DNA of 64,000 bases from Anaerolineales bacterium (GTDB lineage Bacteria > Chloroflexota > Anaerolineae > 4572-78 > J111): contig JABTUW010000001.1 of the NCBI GenBank assembly GCA_015075185.1, forward strand, positions 868,001 to 932,000. The letters run 5' to 3'. The notes below the pieces were generated by a model. The model ran no database searches. It saw only the letters and a program-made list of their open reading frames with translations, and was not told the DNA's origin. The number at the start of each line of letters is the position of its first letter. Position 1 is the first letter of the stretch. The position numbers and the translations under genes were made by a program. Of this stretch, positions 7,162 through 15,348 are shown one piece after another.

Positions 7162-10140
7162 ATGAGCAAAGATCGTCTGGGGTTGCTGGTCGTTATTTTA
7201 ATTGCCCTGGCCCTGCGGCTGGCGCTGTTGGGTGAGCAAAGCCTTTGGTACGATGAAGGCGTCACCTGGCTCCTCTCCCAAAAGCCGCCCGGCGAACTCA
7301 TCCAGTGGACCGCCGCCGACATTCAACCCCCCCTTTATTACTTGCTCATCTGGGAAACTGACGCCCTTTTTGGCTCCAGCGAGTGGGCGCTGCGTTTTCC
7401 TTCAGTTATTTTCGGCGTTCTGACCGTTCCCCTGATCTACATCCTGGCCCGTTACCTTTTCGCAACCTCGCCCCAGCGCCCGGCCTCCGCGCCCCATCTT
7501 GCCGCCGCCCTGCTCGCCATTTCGCCGGTGATGGTTTATTACGCTCAGGAAGCGCGCATGTACACCCTGCTGGTCTTCGAGGCTACCCTGGCCAGCTACT
7601 TATTCCTCAGAATCCTTCACCCTTTACCCTCCCTCTCCGCTAGTTATAATTCATCCTTCCGCCTTCCGCCTTCAGCCTTTTTATATGCCTTGACCGCCAC
7701 CGCCGCTCTTTACACCCATTATTTCGCTGCATTTCTGCTGATCGCCCACGGTCTCTACGGTCTTTTTAGCCTGTGGCGGCGAGGCTTTCCCAAAGCGCTT
7801 GGGTGGCAGTTATTGCAAGTTTTTGGTTTCATCGCCCTTCTTTTTGCTCCCTGGTTCTGGATTCTCCTGGCCCGCCTGGGCGACGACCCCAGTTATTGGC
7901 CCGGCGCGCTCAAACTCCACGAAGCCTTGCGCAAAGTTCTCATCAGCTTTACCGCCGGCGAAACCGTGTTTGAGCAAACCGGCCTCTGGCTGGCTCTGGG
8001 CTATTTACTCCTCCTCATCATCGGCTTTATCTCTGCGCAGCTTCGCGAGTCGGAGCGTCGGCGCTCTGATCCATCCTCTATCCTCTATCTTCCATCTTCT
8101 ATTTTCTTGCTTCTCTGGCTCTGCCTGCCCATCATCTTCATCCTGCTGCTCTCTTATCAATCGCCCAAGTTCAATCCGCGCTACACCCTATTAGCTTGGC
8201 CGGCCTTCGCTCTGCTGGTGGCCGTTACCCTGGCCCAGTTTGATCTGGCCCGCTTTACCTTAAATAATTTACGCTCTACACTTTACACCCTATTCTTTAC
8301 GCTTTTTTACGTCCTCATCCTGGCGACTTCTATTTTCAGCCTGTCTAACTGGTTCACCGACCCGCGTTTTGCCAAAGACGACTATCAAGCCCTGGCTCAG
8401 TTTGTCCGCGAGCGAAGCGCCCCCGATGAAACTGTCTTGCTTAGTTCCGGCCATATGTATCCGGTCTGGGCTTACTACTATGGCTGGCAGGGCTGGACCC
8501 CCCTGCCCCAACTGGAACGGCTGGACATCACTCGCGTTACCACTTTGAGCGTCTCCACCGAAATGGCCGAGGCGCTGCAGAACAAAAGCGGAGTGTGGTT
8601 GGTCAGTTGGCAGGATGAAGTGATTGATCCCAATGGAGTTGTCCCCTTTTGGCTGGATCGGGTTGGCGAGCGTCCGCACGACGCCGGCGATTTTCAAGGC
8701 GTGCGCCTGGAACATTGGCGGCTCGATCCCGACAAAATAGCGCTGCTCCACGAAAGCCCGATTGAAAGGCCGGTCCTTCGCACCCCTTTGCCAGACTCAA
8801 CCAATACATCGCCGGCCCCCTCAGAAAGTGGTGCTGAAACCGAGGCTGGCTACAACTTTGCCAACCAGGTTGACTTGGTCGGAGTTACCCAGCTAAGTGA
8901 TGCTGACCTGGCCCTCTTTTGGCGACCGCGCCGCCCTCTGCCGGACGACTTGCTCTTAACCCTCCGTTTAACCGACCGGGACGGCTTGGAGTGGGATCGC
9001 CATCCGTTTGTGGGTCGGCCCGGCGCTTATCTCTATCCACCTTCCCGCTGGCCGGTCGGCCAACTGGTCATGACCCGCCATCCTCTGGATTGGCAAGCCG
9101 GTACCCCACCGGGCCTTTACTGGGCCGAAGTTGGCCTGGGTCTTCCCGCAGCCGACAACACCGCCGCAGGGTTTAACGGCTGGGATATTCTGGACGAACA
9201 AGGCCGGCCCCAGCGGCGCACCGGCCTGATTGATGCGATCAACCTCAGCCGCGTCATTCGCCCCGATGATAATTCGCTGCCCCTGGCCGAGCCGCCGCTG
9301 GTGGACTTCTCGCCCGTTATCACCCTGCGCCACAGCGAATTATCTCAGCCCAACGCCGAACCCGGCGACCGCGTTTTGCTTAAACTGCTCTGGCAGGCCG
9401 GTCAATTTAATTACGATGACATTTCGGTGGCCTTTGATCTCATTGATTCCAAGAAGGAGAGTTATCGGGTTGGTTCCTCACTGACGCCCAGCCGCACCTT
9501 TAATCTGCCGCGCTGGAAACCGGGTGAGGTTGTCCTGGGGCAATACTGGCTCAATATCCCCCCCGACGCCGCCCCCGGGCCGGCAGCGCTAGAAGTTCAC
9601 CTGGTCAACGTGCACGGCTTTTTTTACGATGAACGCTTTCCTTTTGGCCAGCTAGAAATTTTGCCGGCCACCCGCAATTTCACCCCGCCCGCGAAAGTGG
9701 ATATGCCGCTCAATGCTGACTTTTCCGGCCTGACTACCCTCATCGGTGCGGATTGCCGCTCTTCAACAGCCTCAAACGACGATGGCGCGAGTCAGGCCGG
9801 CTGCCGCGCCGCGCCCGGCGAGTCAGTGACGCTGACCCTCTACTGGCGAGCCGATAGCCGGCTGGATACCAATTACACCATCTTCACCCACCTGCTCGGC
9901 CCCGGCGAAACGGTTGTCGTTAACGCCGACCACGCTCCGGCCAAACCAACCCAGGGCTGGGTTCCCGGTGAAATCGTCGCCGACTCCGTCACCTTGACCC
10001 TGCCGGCCGACCTCTCCCCTGGTAGCTACTCCATAGAAATTGGGCTGTACAACGCCGCCGATCCCGCGTTTCCTCGCCTGCCCCTCACCACCGGCGAAAC
10101 ACGAGTGATCCTGCCGCAGCCGCTTTTAGTAGAGAGATGA
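7162..10140 (+). CDS. GT39/ArnT-like glycosyltransferase with long extracytoplasmic beta-module tail
   Basis: 992 residues from the ATG at 7162. A longer reading from 7105 would begin upstream of the promoter. The N-terminal ~430 residues are polytopic. LWYDEGVTWLLS in the first outer loop holds the catalytic Asp-Glu of GT39 enzymes, and YYAQEARMYTLLV is a second loop signature shared with three other enzymes here. Such enzymes use polyprenyl-phosphate sugars and glycosylate acceptors outside the membrane. Residues ~560-990 are extracytoplasmic, with three divergent beta modules. The last is the clearest (LTLYWRAD, then WVPGEIV, LTLPADLSPGSYSIEIGLY, RLPL). Heptamer tracts lie at 7654-7681, 8071-8105 and 8268-8302. 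Confidence 0.8.
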   Translation: MSKDRLGLLVVILIALALRLALLGEQSLWYDEGVTWLLSQKPPGELIQWTAADIQPPLYYLLIWETDALFGSSEWALRFPSVIFGVLTVPLIYILARYLFATSPQRPASAPHLAAALLAISPVMVYYAQEARMYTLLVFEATLASYLFLRILHPLPSLSASYNSSFRLPPSAFLYALTATAALYTHYFAAFLLIAHGLYGLFSLWRRGFPKALGWQLLQVFGFIALLFAPWFWILLARLGDDPSYWPGALKLHEALRKVLISFTAGETVFEQTGLWLALGYLLLLIIGFISAQLRESERRRSDPSSILYLPSSIFLLLWLCLPIIFILLLSYQSPKFNPRYTLLAWPAFALLVAVTLAQFDLARFTLNNLRSTLYTLFFTLFYVLILATSIFSLSNWFTDPRFAKDDYQALAQFVRERSAPDETVLLSSGHMYPVWAYYYGWQGWTPLPQLERLDITRVTTLSVSTEMAEALQNKSGVWLVSWQDEVIDPNGVVPFWLDRVGERPHDAGDFQGVRLEHWRLDPDKIALLHESPIERPVLRTPLPDSTNTSPAPSESGAETEAGYNFANQVDLVGVTQLSDADLALFWRPRRPLPDDLLLTLRLTDRDGLEWDRHPFVGRPGAYLYPPSRWPVGQLVMTRHPLDWQAGTPPGLYWAEVGLGLPAADNTAAGFNGWDILDEQGRPQRRTGLIDAINLSRVIRPDDNSLPLAEPPLVDFSPVITLRHSELSQPNAEPGDRVLLKLLWQAGQFNYDDISVAFDLIDSKKESYRVGSSLTPSRTFNLPRWKPGEVVLGQYWLNIPPDAAPGPAALEVHLVNVHGFFYDERFPFGQLEILPATRNFTPPAKVDMPLNADFSGLTTLIGADCRSSTASNDDGASQAGCRAAPGESVTLTLYWRADSRLDTNYTIFTHLLGPGETVVVNADHAPAKPTQGWVPGEIVADSVTLTLPADLSPGSYSIEIGLYNAADPAFPRLPLTTGETRVILPQPLLVER
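7654..7681. repeat. Heptamer tract TCCTTCC/GCCTTCC (in frame)
   Basis: Four 7-bp units (TCCTTCC, GCCTTCC, GCCTTCA, GCCTTTT) inside the GT39 gene, coding for a Ser/Phe/Arg/Leu/Pro segment before a membrane helix. Confidence 0.75.
8071..8105. repeat. Heptamer tract CYATCYT (in frame)
   Basis: Five units (CCATCCT, CTATCCT, CTATCTT, CCATCTT, CTATTTT) in the GT39 gene, coding for SILYLPSSIF. The tract is essentially the same word family as 2233-2267 in the 821 gene and, reversed, as 40954-41051. Confidence 0.88.
8268..8302. repeat. Heptamer tract TTTACGC/TTTACAC (in frame)
   Basis: Five units TTTACGC, TCTACAC, TTTACAC, CCTATTC, TTTACGC, coding for LRSTLYTLFFTL next to a membrane helix. This resembles the reverse complement of the GCGTAAG tract at 40818-40852. 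Confidence 0.8.
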
Positions 10141-10151
10141 TTTCCTCCGTC

Positions 10152-10181
10152 TTTGCTCCTGCACTGCCCTTGTGGTAGCAT
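10152..10181 (+). promoter_or_regulatory. Promoter giving a probably leaderless mRNA for the 10191 gene
   Basis: TTTGCT (10152-10157), 18-base spacer ending TTGTGG, then TAGCAT (10176-10181). The expected start point (~10188) is about three bases before the ATG at 10191, so no ribosome site would be transcribed. The block from the spacer to the -10 closely matches that at 7123-7151. Confidence 0.55.
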
Positions 10182-10190
10182 GCGTTCCCG

Positions 10191-12182
10191 ATGAACAAAT
10201 ACCACCTCTCGCTGCTGGCCATCATTTTGATCGCTCTGGCGTTGCGCTTGTATAACCTCACCTACCACAGCCTCTGGTTCGACGAAGCCATCAGCGTTCA
10301 CTGGGCCAGGCAATCCGTCCCCCGTATTTTGGAAGTTGGCTTCACCCTGGTTGAAGACCGCCTGCCGCCGCTGTATTACTTGCTCCTCAAAGGCTGGACT
10401 GCCCTGGCCGGCTTCAGCGAGATGGGCGTCCGCAGTTTGTCAGCCTTTCTGGGGACATTATTGGTTCCGGTTATTGCCACGATTGCCGCGGCTCTGTTCA
10501 ACCGGCGTGTTGCCCTGGTGACAGCCCTCTTGGTGGCCCTCAATCCGTTCCTGATCTGGTATGCTCAAGAAGCCCGCATGTATGCCCCCGCCGTCCTTTT
10601 TAGCGCCCTCACCGTCTGGTCGTGCTTGCGAATGTGCGAATCTGCGAGTAGAAGAACTATGAAGCCAGTTTCATCGCTGCCCTTCTTCGCGGCCTCGCCT
10701 CTTCCTCTCTTCCTTTTCACCCTTTTCGCCCTGGCCGGCCTCTACACCCATCTTTACACTGGCTTTGTCCTGCCGGCGCTGGGGTTGTGGCTGGCGATAA
10801 GTTACCCGCGCCACTGGCGCTTGTGGCTGCTCTTTGCCCTCAGCAGCCTAGCGATTATGCTGCTGTTTGCACCCCTGGCGCTGGCTACCTGGCGTTTTTC
10901 CGGCGAAGCTGCTCCCGGTGACCCTCTCAGCAGCCTCGGTCAGCGCGCCTGGTGGCTGCTGCATGCCTTCACCCTCTGGAAAGCGCCACTCGGCTCTGTG
11001 CCTCAAATCGCCATTCCGGCTGTTATCGCTATTTTTGCCTTGGCCTCTTTTCTAAAATTCAAAAACACGCATTACGCATTACGCATCACGTATCACGCAT
11101 CACGTTTCCCCCACCCCCTCCTACTCGTCACCCTGCTCCTGGTCTCACCCTTCGTCATCGCCAACCTCCTGCTTCTGCGCAACCACCTGGCCTTCTTCGG
11201 AGAGCGATATTTTATCGTCATGGTTCCCTGGCTACTACTGCTGGCCGCCGTCGGCGCGGAGCGAATAAGCGAATTAGCGAACAAGCGAATGGCGAGTAGC
11301 GAACCCACAGGACAATTGTGGCGAATATCGAATTTCTTATCCTTCATCCTTCATCCCTCATCCTTCATCCTTCTCCTCCTCACCGTTCTGCCCATACCGG
11401 GCCAGTGGAGTATGCCCGCAGCCAAAGAAGCCTGGCGGCAGAGCGTCGCTTACCTGGCAGAACACGCTGCCCCTAATCACGGCATCCTTATCCACCCCGA
11501 TTGGGTGCGCTACCCCTTTCAATACTATTTTCGCGGCCCCGGCCAAACCTACGCGGCCTTCAGCACCATCACCCCAGAGACGCCGCTCGACGGCCCGCTG
11601 CAAGGTGTGGTCAACGATCACCCGGTTATCTGGCTCATTCAATCTCACCTCGACGGTCCCGATCCCAACCACCTGGTCGAGCAGTGGTTTGCGGCCCGCT
11701 ATCCCCTGGTAACTGAGCTTTATCCACCCGGCATCTCGCTCAAAGGTTATGCGCCCGGCTATCAACTCGACACCCTGCCGATAGAGGCAACACCTATTGA
11801 TATCCAGTTTGCCAATGGACTGCGCCTGCTCGGCTACCAAGCAGACCGGGTGGTTGCCGCCGCCGACAAACTGTTTCATCCCCCTTCAGGCTGGGCGCAC
11901 GTGACTCTTTACTGGACGGCGAGCAAACCTATCGGCGAGGATGTTACGCCCTTTGTCAACCTGGTTGGGCCGGAAGGCGTATGGGGGTCCAGCCTGGAGC
12001 GAGCGAATGACGCGCTCAAGCTCTATCCCACCTCGCGCTGGATAGCCGGAGACAAAATCATTCGCCATGATCTGGATGTCAATCTGAATCCGGTCACGCC
12101 ACCGGGTAAGTACCAGTTGGTCGTTGGCTTACAAGGTGATGAAGCGGAACAGTATCCACTGGCTGAAATCGAGGTGCGCTGA
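10191..12182 (+). CDS. GT39-family polytopic glycosyltransferase with one C-terminal beta module
   Basis: 663 residues. The first outer loop has SLWFDEAISVHWAR (catalytic Asp-Glu of GT39), followed by DRLPPLYYLLLKGW and WYAQEARMYAPAVL. About ten to twelve membrane helices fill residues 5-400. The C-terminal ~250 residues are extracytoplasmic and end in one copy of the beta module (VTLYWTAS, then YPTSRW.AGD, TPPGKYQLVVGLQ, YPLAEIEVR) shared with the two genes upstream. It probably transfers a sugar from a polyprenyl-phosphate donor to a surface acceptor. In-frame repeats at 11067-11108, 11262-11303 and 11339-11373 fill predicted loops. Confidence 0.8.
   Translation: MNKYHLSLLAIILIALALRLYNLTYHSLWFDEAISVHWARQSVPRILEVGFTLVEDRLPPLYYLLLKGWTALAGFSEMGVRSLSAFLGTLLVPVIATIAAALFNRRVALVTALLVALNPFLIWYAQEARMYAPAVLFSALTVWSCLRMCESASRRTMKPVSSLPFFAASPLPLFLFTLFALAGLYTHLYTGFVLPALGLWLAISYPRHWRLWLLFALSSLAIMLLFAPLALATWRFSGEAAPGDPLSSLGQRAWWLLHAFTLWKAPLGSVPQIAIPAVIAIFALASFLKFKNTHYALRITYHASRFPHPLLLVTLLLVSPFVIANLLLLRNHLAFFGERYFIVMVPWLLLLAAVGAERISELANKRMASSEPTGQLWRISNFLSFILHPSSFILLLLTVLPIPGQWSMPAAKEAWRQSVAYLAEHAAPNHGILIHPDWVRYPFQYYFRGPGQTYAAFSTITPETPLDGPLQGVVNDHPVIWLIQSHLDGPDPNHLVEQWFAARYPLVTELYPPGISLKGYAPGYQLDTLPIEATPIDIQFANGLRLLGYQADRVVAAADKLFHPPSGWAHVTLYWTASKPIGEDVTPFVNLVGPEGVWGSSLERANDALKLYPTSRWIAGDKIIRHDLDVNLNPVTPPGKYQLVVGLQGDEAEQYPLAEIEVR
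11067..11108. repeat. Heptamer tract ACGCATT/ACGCATC (in frame)
   Basis: Six units (ACGCATT twice, ACGCATC, ACGTATC, ACGCATC, ACGTTTC), coding for HYALRITYHASRF in the GT39 gene. The word is identical to that at 4928-4955. Confidence 0.9.
11262..11303. repeat. Octamer tract AGCGAATN (in frame)
   Basis: Degenerate 8-bp units (AGCGAATA, AGCGAATT, AGCGAACA, AGCGAATG, then shorter GCGAGT/AGCGAAC), coding for a charged stretch SELANKRMASSE. An octamer variant of the phrase repeats. Confidence 0.7.
11339..11373. repeat. Heptamer tract ATCCTTC (in frame)
   Basis: Five units (ATCCTTC, ATCCTTC, ATCCCTC, ATCCTTC, ATCCTTC) coding for SFILHPSSFILL at the start of a membrane helix. The same word flanks the palindrome at 13526-13572 and occurs at 55420-55448. 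Confidence 0.9.
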
Positions 12183-12186
12183 GAGT

Positions 12187-12215
12187 TTGACGCACTTGAA
12201 TCTTTGTGGTAGGCT
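12187..12215 (+). promoter_or_regulatory. Promoter for the lipoprotein gene
   Basis: TTGACG (12187-12192), 17-base spacer ending TTGTGG, then TAGGCT (12210-12215), starting a few bases after the previous stop. The leader is about 25 bases. Confidence 0.5.
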
Positions 12216-12246
12216 GTGATTTCAATCTAGTGGTGCAGAATAAGTT

Positions 12247-13491
12247 ATGCTGGAAAATTTGAATAAACAGTTACAGCCAGCCTTGTGGCTAATGACGCTT
12301 TTGCTTCTTTTTTTGCTGGCAGCCTGCGCTTCCAGCTCGACGTTGTCGGCAGTCAGCGTTAACCCCCAAACCATTTCGCCCAATGCCGACGGCCTGACCG
12401 ATGTGACCCGGATCAGCTACAGCTTGAACCGCTCGGCTGACCTGTCCATTTACCTGCTGGACAACCAGGGGCAGCGGCACTATTTTAGAGAGGGGCGGCG
12501 GCGCTCCGCCGGGGATTACCAGGTAGATTTTGGCGGGGTGGTCAATGGAGCCATGCTGCCCGATGGCGCTTACACCTGGGTGGTCGAAGCAGTGGCCGAT
12601 GACGGCCAGACGACCAGCCAGCAGGGCCAACTGGTCATCGAGAATGCCGATACGGCCAAACCGGAGCTACAGGGCTTCAGTATTTATCCCCAGGTTTTTA
12701 CCCCCAACCGGGATGGGATTGACGACCGGGTGACCATCAACTATTCTCTGACCAAAGAAGCGGAGGTCAGCGTTTACTTGATTGCGCCTGATGGGGAAAC
12801 ACGCTACCCTATCGCTGAGAAAGAGCGCGAGGTCAAACCCGGCCAGCCCGGCTTTCATACCTATGACTACGAGGGTGGGGTTGACCAAGGCGCCGACCCG
12901 CCCCCGGACGGCCTCTATACTGTCCAGGCCGAAGCCGTAGATCGTGTGGGCAACCGCACCGTGGTCACCGGCACTTTGACCATCCAGGAGGGGGGCGTGC
13001 CCCGGGCCGACATTGTGGCGGCGGATGTGGATTATTACAACCCCGCCACGGGCACTCAAATTGTCCCGCTTGGCCAAACCCTGGCTTTTACTTTGACTGT
13101 AGAAAATTTTGGCAGTGTGCCGATTCGGACCCAGGGACCTGGTTCCGGCGAGCACTACCGCAGCGACGAGAATTTCAACACCAAAGGCTTCTTCGAGTCG
13201 GCTGGCGCATGGCGGGTAGGAATTGACTACGAGGGCAACCCCAGCTATGCCTACCCCTATCGCTGGGCTATCGGCAATCTGGATGAGTTGGAAAAACGGG
13301 TTATTAACAACAATACTGAATATTATTTACTGCCCGGCCAGCGGGCTGTCGTCACCGGCTCGATCCAGCTTGTAGACGTGCCGGGCGATAAGGACTCGGT
13401 CAATTTCTGGGCCGGTCTCATCCACGAACAGGTGGCGATTGATGTCTTTAACGATCACGTGGACCCGCAGCCCATTCGTATCGGGTTTTGA
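12247..13491 (+). CDS. Lipoprotein with two FlgD-like Ig repeats
   Basis: 414 residues. The N-terminus is a lipoprotein signal: a hydrophobic stretch LLLLFLLAAC with Cys at the lipobox, followed by a Ser-rich linker. Residues ~38-130 and ~140-245 are two FlgD/CHU_C-type Ig-like repeats (ISPNADGLTDV and FTPNRDGIDDRV; each ends DG.Y...VEA.D). Residues ~250-414 form a further beta-rich domain of CARDB type (LAFTLTVENFGSVPI). It is expected to sit on the outer face of the cytoplasmic membrane as a surface scaffold or adhesin. It follows the GT-C block and precedes the two GT2 genes, so it may be a substrate or partner of those enzymes; that is inference. Confidence 0.72.
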   Translation: MLENLNKQLQPALWLMTLLLLFLLAACASSSTLSAVSVNPQTISPNADGLTDVTRISYSLNRSADLSIYLLDNQGQRHYFREGRRRSAGDYQVDFGGVVNGAMLPDGAYTWVVEAVADDGQTTSQQGQLVIENADTAKPELQGFSIYPQVFTPNRDGIDDRVTINYSLTKEAEVSVYLIAPDGETRYPIAEKEREVKPGQPGFHTYDYEGGVDQGADPPPDGLYTVQAEAVDRVGNRTVVTGTLTIQEGGVPRADIVAADVDYYNPATGTQIVPLGQTLAFTLTVENFGSVPIRTQGPGSGEHYRSDENFNTKGFFESAGAWRVGIDYEGNPSYAYPYRWAIGNLDELEKRVINNNTEYYLLPGQRAVVTGSIQLVDVPGDKDSVNFWAGLIHEQVAIDVFNDHVDPQPIRIGF

Positions 13492-13525
13492 AAGGATGAG
13501 GGCGAAATTCTAGAATGTCCCTTTC

Positions 13526-13572
13526 ATCCTTCATCACCTGCCCCCGCAAGGGGGTTCATCCTTCATCCTTAC
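13526..13572. repeat. TTCATCC heptamers flanking a short G/C palindrome (intergenic)
   Basis: TTCATCC-type units occur on both sides of CCTGCCCCCGCAAGGGGG, in which CCCCC and GGGGG form a small hairpin. The tract lies between the lipoprotein and the first GT2 gene and ends right before the ATG at 13574, leaving no normal ribosome site. Confidence 0.7.
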
Positions 13573-13573
13573 T

Positions 13574-14569
13574 ATGAACCTGGCCGTTATCATTGTCAAC
13601 TGGAACGTAGGAGACCTGCTGGCTGCCTGCCTGCGTTCGGTCGAGGCTGACCTGGCCGAGAGCCAGCTCGAGGGGCAAATCTGGGTAGTTGATAATGCCT
13701 CTACTGATGGCTCTGTAGCCATGCTGCGCCGCGATTTTCCCCAGGTGCAGCTTATCGCCAGCGAGAAAAATCTGGGCTTTGCCGGGGGCAACAATGCCGC
13801 CCTGCGGGCCATCGGCTTTGTAGACAAGCCCCCCTCTCCTGAAAGGAGAGGGGCTGGGCGTGAGGTTGGCCTCCCCGAAGCCGTCTTACTGCTCAATCCC
13901 GATACTGAAGTCCAGCCGGGTGCGCTACTGGCCCTGTATGATTTCCTCAAAAACAATCCGCGGGCCGGCATTGCCGGGGCAAGCCTGGTTTATGGGGATG
14001 GCTCTTTTCAGCACAGCGCCTTTGCTTTTCCCGGCTTGTGGCAACTTGCCTTTGACCTGCTGCCGCTGCCGGGCCGGCTGGTCGAGTCGAGCTTGAACGG
14101 GCGCTATCCGCGCTCGGCCTACGCCTCCGGCCGCCCATTTAGGGTGGACCATCCCCTGGGGGCGGCCATGTGTGTACGGCGGGAGGCGATTCAGCAGGTT
14201 GGGCTGCTGGACGAGCGCTACCGCATGTATGTTGAAGAAGTGGACTGGAGCAAGCGGATCGTTGCAGCGGGCTGGGCGGTCTTCTGTGTGCCGGCCGCCC
14301 AGATTACCCATTTTAGCGGCCAAAGTACGGGCCAGGTGCGCCTGAGCAGCTTTATCAATTTGTGGGCCAGCCGCTACCAATTTTATCGCAAATATTACAA
14401 CCCTTTAAAAGTCCGCCTGGCCGGCCAGATTGTCCACCTGGGGATGCGTCACAAAGCCAGGCTTGACGTTGAGGCAGCCCAGCGGGGAGAGTTAAGCCAG
14501 AGTGAAGTGGCTCGGCGATTGAGCGGGTATGAACAAGTTATTAACATCTGGCAGGGAAAAATAGAGTGA
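13574..14569 (+). CDS. GT2 glycosyltransferase (WbbL/rhamnosyltransferase-like)
   Basis: 331 residues, cytoplasmic GT-A fold. VIIVNWN at the start, VVDNASTDGS (nucleotide-sugar binding), NLGFAGGNNAA and LLLNPDTE (the DxD-equivalent) appear in the order seen in WbbL-like rhamnosyl/glycosyltransferases. The acceptor-side motif (RYRMYVEEVDWSKRI) follows at ~217-232. A perfect 10-bp palindrome (13831-13853) adds about 14 extra residues (PPSPERRGAG) between the NLGF and NPD motifs without breaking the frame. It overlaps the next GT2 gene by 4 bases (GTGA), so the two are co-translated. The sugar is not predictable. Confidence 0.85.
   Translation: MNLAVIIVNWNVGDLLAACLRSVEADLAESQLEGQIWVVDNASTDGSVAMLRRDFPQVQLIASEKNLGFAGGNNAALRAIGFVDKPPSPERRGAGREVGLPEAVLLLNPDTEVQPGALLALYDFLKNNPRAGIAGASLVYGDGSFQHSAFAFPGLWQLAFDLLPLPGRLVESSLNGRYPRSAYASGRPFRVDHPLGAAMCVRREAIQQVGLLDERYRMYVEEVDWSKRIVAAGWAVFCVPAAQITHFSGQSTGQVRLSSFINLWASRYQFYRKYYNPLKVRLAGQIVHLGMRHKARLDVEAAQRGELSQSEVARRLSGYEQVINIWQGKIE
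13831..13853. repeat. Palindromic insert inside the GT2 coding region
   Basis: CCCCTCTCCT (13831-13840), loop GAA, AGGAGAGGGG (13844-13853), perfect. The surrounding sequence adds a Pro/Arg/Gly-rich loop to an otherwise standard GT2 domain. Confidence 0.8.
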
Positions 14570-15348
14570 CCAAAATTATCGCCGCGATTCTCACCAAAAA
14601 TGAGGCGCGCCATATCGGCGACTGCATCAAAAGTGTCCAATGGGCCGATGCCGTGATCCTTGAAGACTCTTTCAGCAATGATGGCACGGTTGAAATTGCC
14701 AAAGGTTTGGGCGTCCAGGTTTTTCAGAATGAGTTTGTCAACTTTGCCGTTGCCAGGGACACGGCTCTCAAAAACGCGCAGGCTTTACAGGGTGAGTGGA
14801 TCCTGTTTGTTGACGCCGACGAGCGGGTTACCCCGGAACTGGCCGAGGAAATACGGCGAGTGACCCAGGATGGCCAGGCGGTAGGCTGGTGGGTGCCTCG
14901 TTACAACATTATGTGGGGCCACACGATGCGCGGCGGCGGCTGGTATCCGGATTACCAACTCAGGCTGATGCGGACTGACGCAGCCCGGTACGACCCGGAG
15001 CGCCAAGTGCATGAGATTGTGCTGCTCGATGGTCAAGCCGATTATCTTAAAGAGCATCTTATTCATTACAATTATGACTCGCTGGCCCAGTTTAAGTTCA
15101 AACAGGATCGTTACATTGACTTTGAAGCCAGAATCTTGAAAGAAAAAGGCATCCGGGCTAAGCCGTGGACCTATCTGACCATGCCCCTGCGCGAGTTTCG
15201 CCGCCGCTATATTTCGCTGGGAGGGTATAAGGATGGTTGGGTGGGGTTGCAGGTCTGTAGCTTGATGAGTTGGTACATGTTTATCACTTACCTGCGCCTG
15301 AGAAAGTTGTACCAAATTGAACGTTCAACGTTCAATGTTCAATATTGA
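14566..15348 (+). CDS. GT2 glycosyltransferase (WaaE/KdtX-like)
   Basis: 260 residues. AAILTKNEARHIGDCI, then ILEDSFSNDGT and ILFVDADERV (the DxD motif) and the pair GWWVPRYN / GWYPDYQLRL match the WaaE/KdtX-like branch of GT2. A C-terminal hydrophobic segment (SLMSWYMFITYLRLRKLY) may touch the membrane. The GTG start overlaps the previous stop, so the two enzymes are made together and probably act on the same glycan. The last residues (ERSTFNVQY) are encoded by a heptamer tract and overlap the 3' end of the convergent gene by 24 bases. Confidence 0.85.
   Translation: MTKIIAAILTKNEARHIGDCIKSVQWADAVILEDSFSNDGTVEIAKGLGVQVFQNEFVNFAVARDTALKNAQALQGEWILFVDADERVTPELAEEIRRVTQDGQAVGWWVPRYNIMWGHTMRGGGWYPDYQLRLMRTDAARYDPERQVHEIVLLDGQADYLKEHLIHYNYDSLAQFKFKQDRYIDFEARILKEKGIRAKPWTYLTMPLREFRRRYISLGGYKDGWVGLQVCSLMSWYMFITYLRLRKLYQIERSTFNVQY
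15320..15347. repeat. Heptamer tract AACGTTC at convergent gene ends
   Basis: AACGTTC, AACGTTC, AATGTTC, AATATTG. Both convergent genes take their last codons and stop from this tract, producing a 24-base tail-to-tail overlap. Similar units occur at 55382-55416. Confidence 0.85.
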
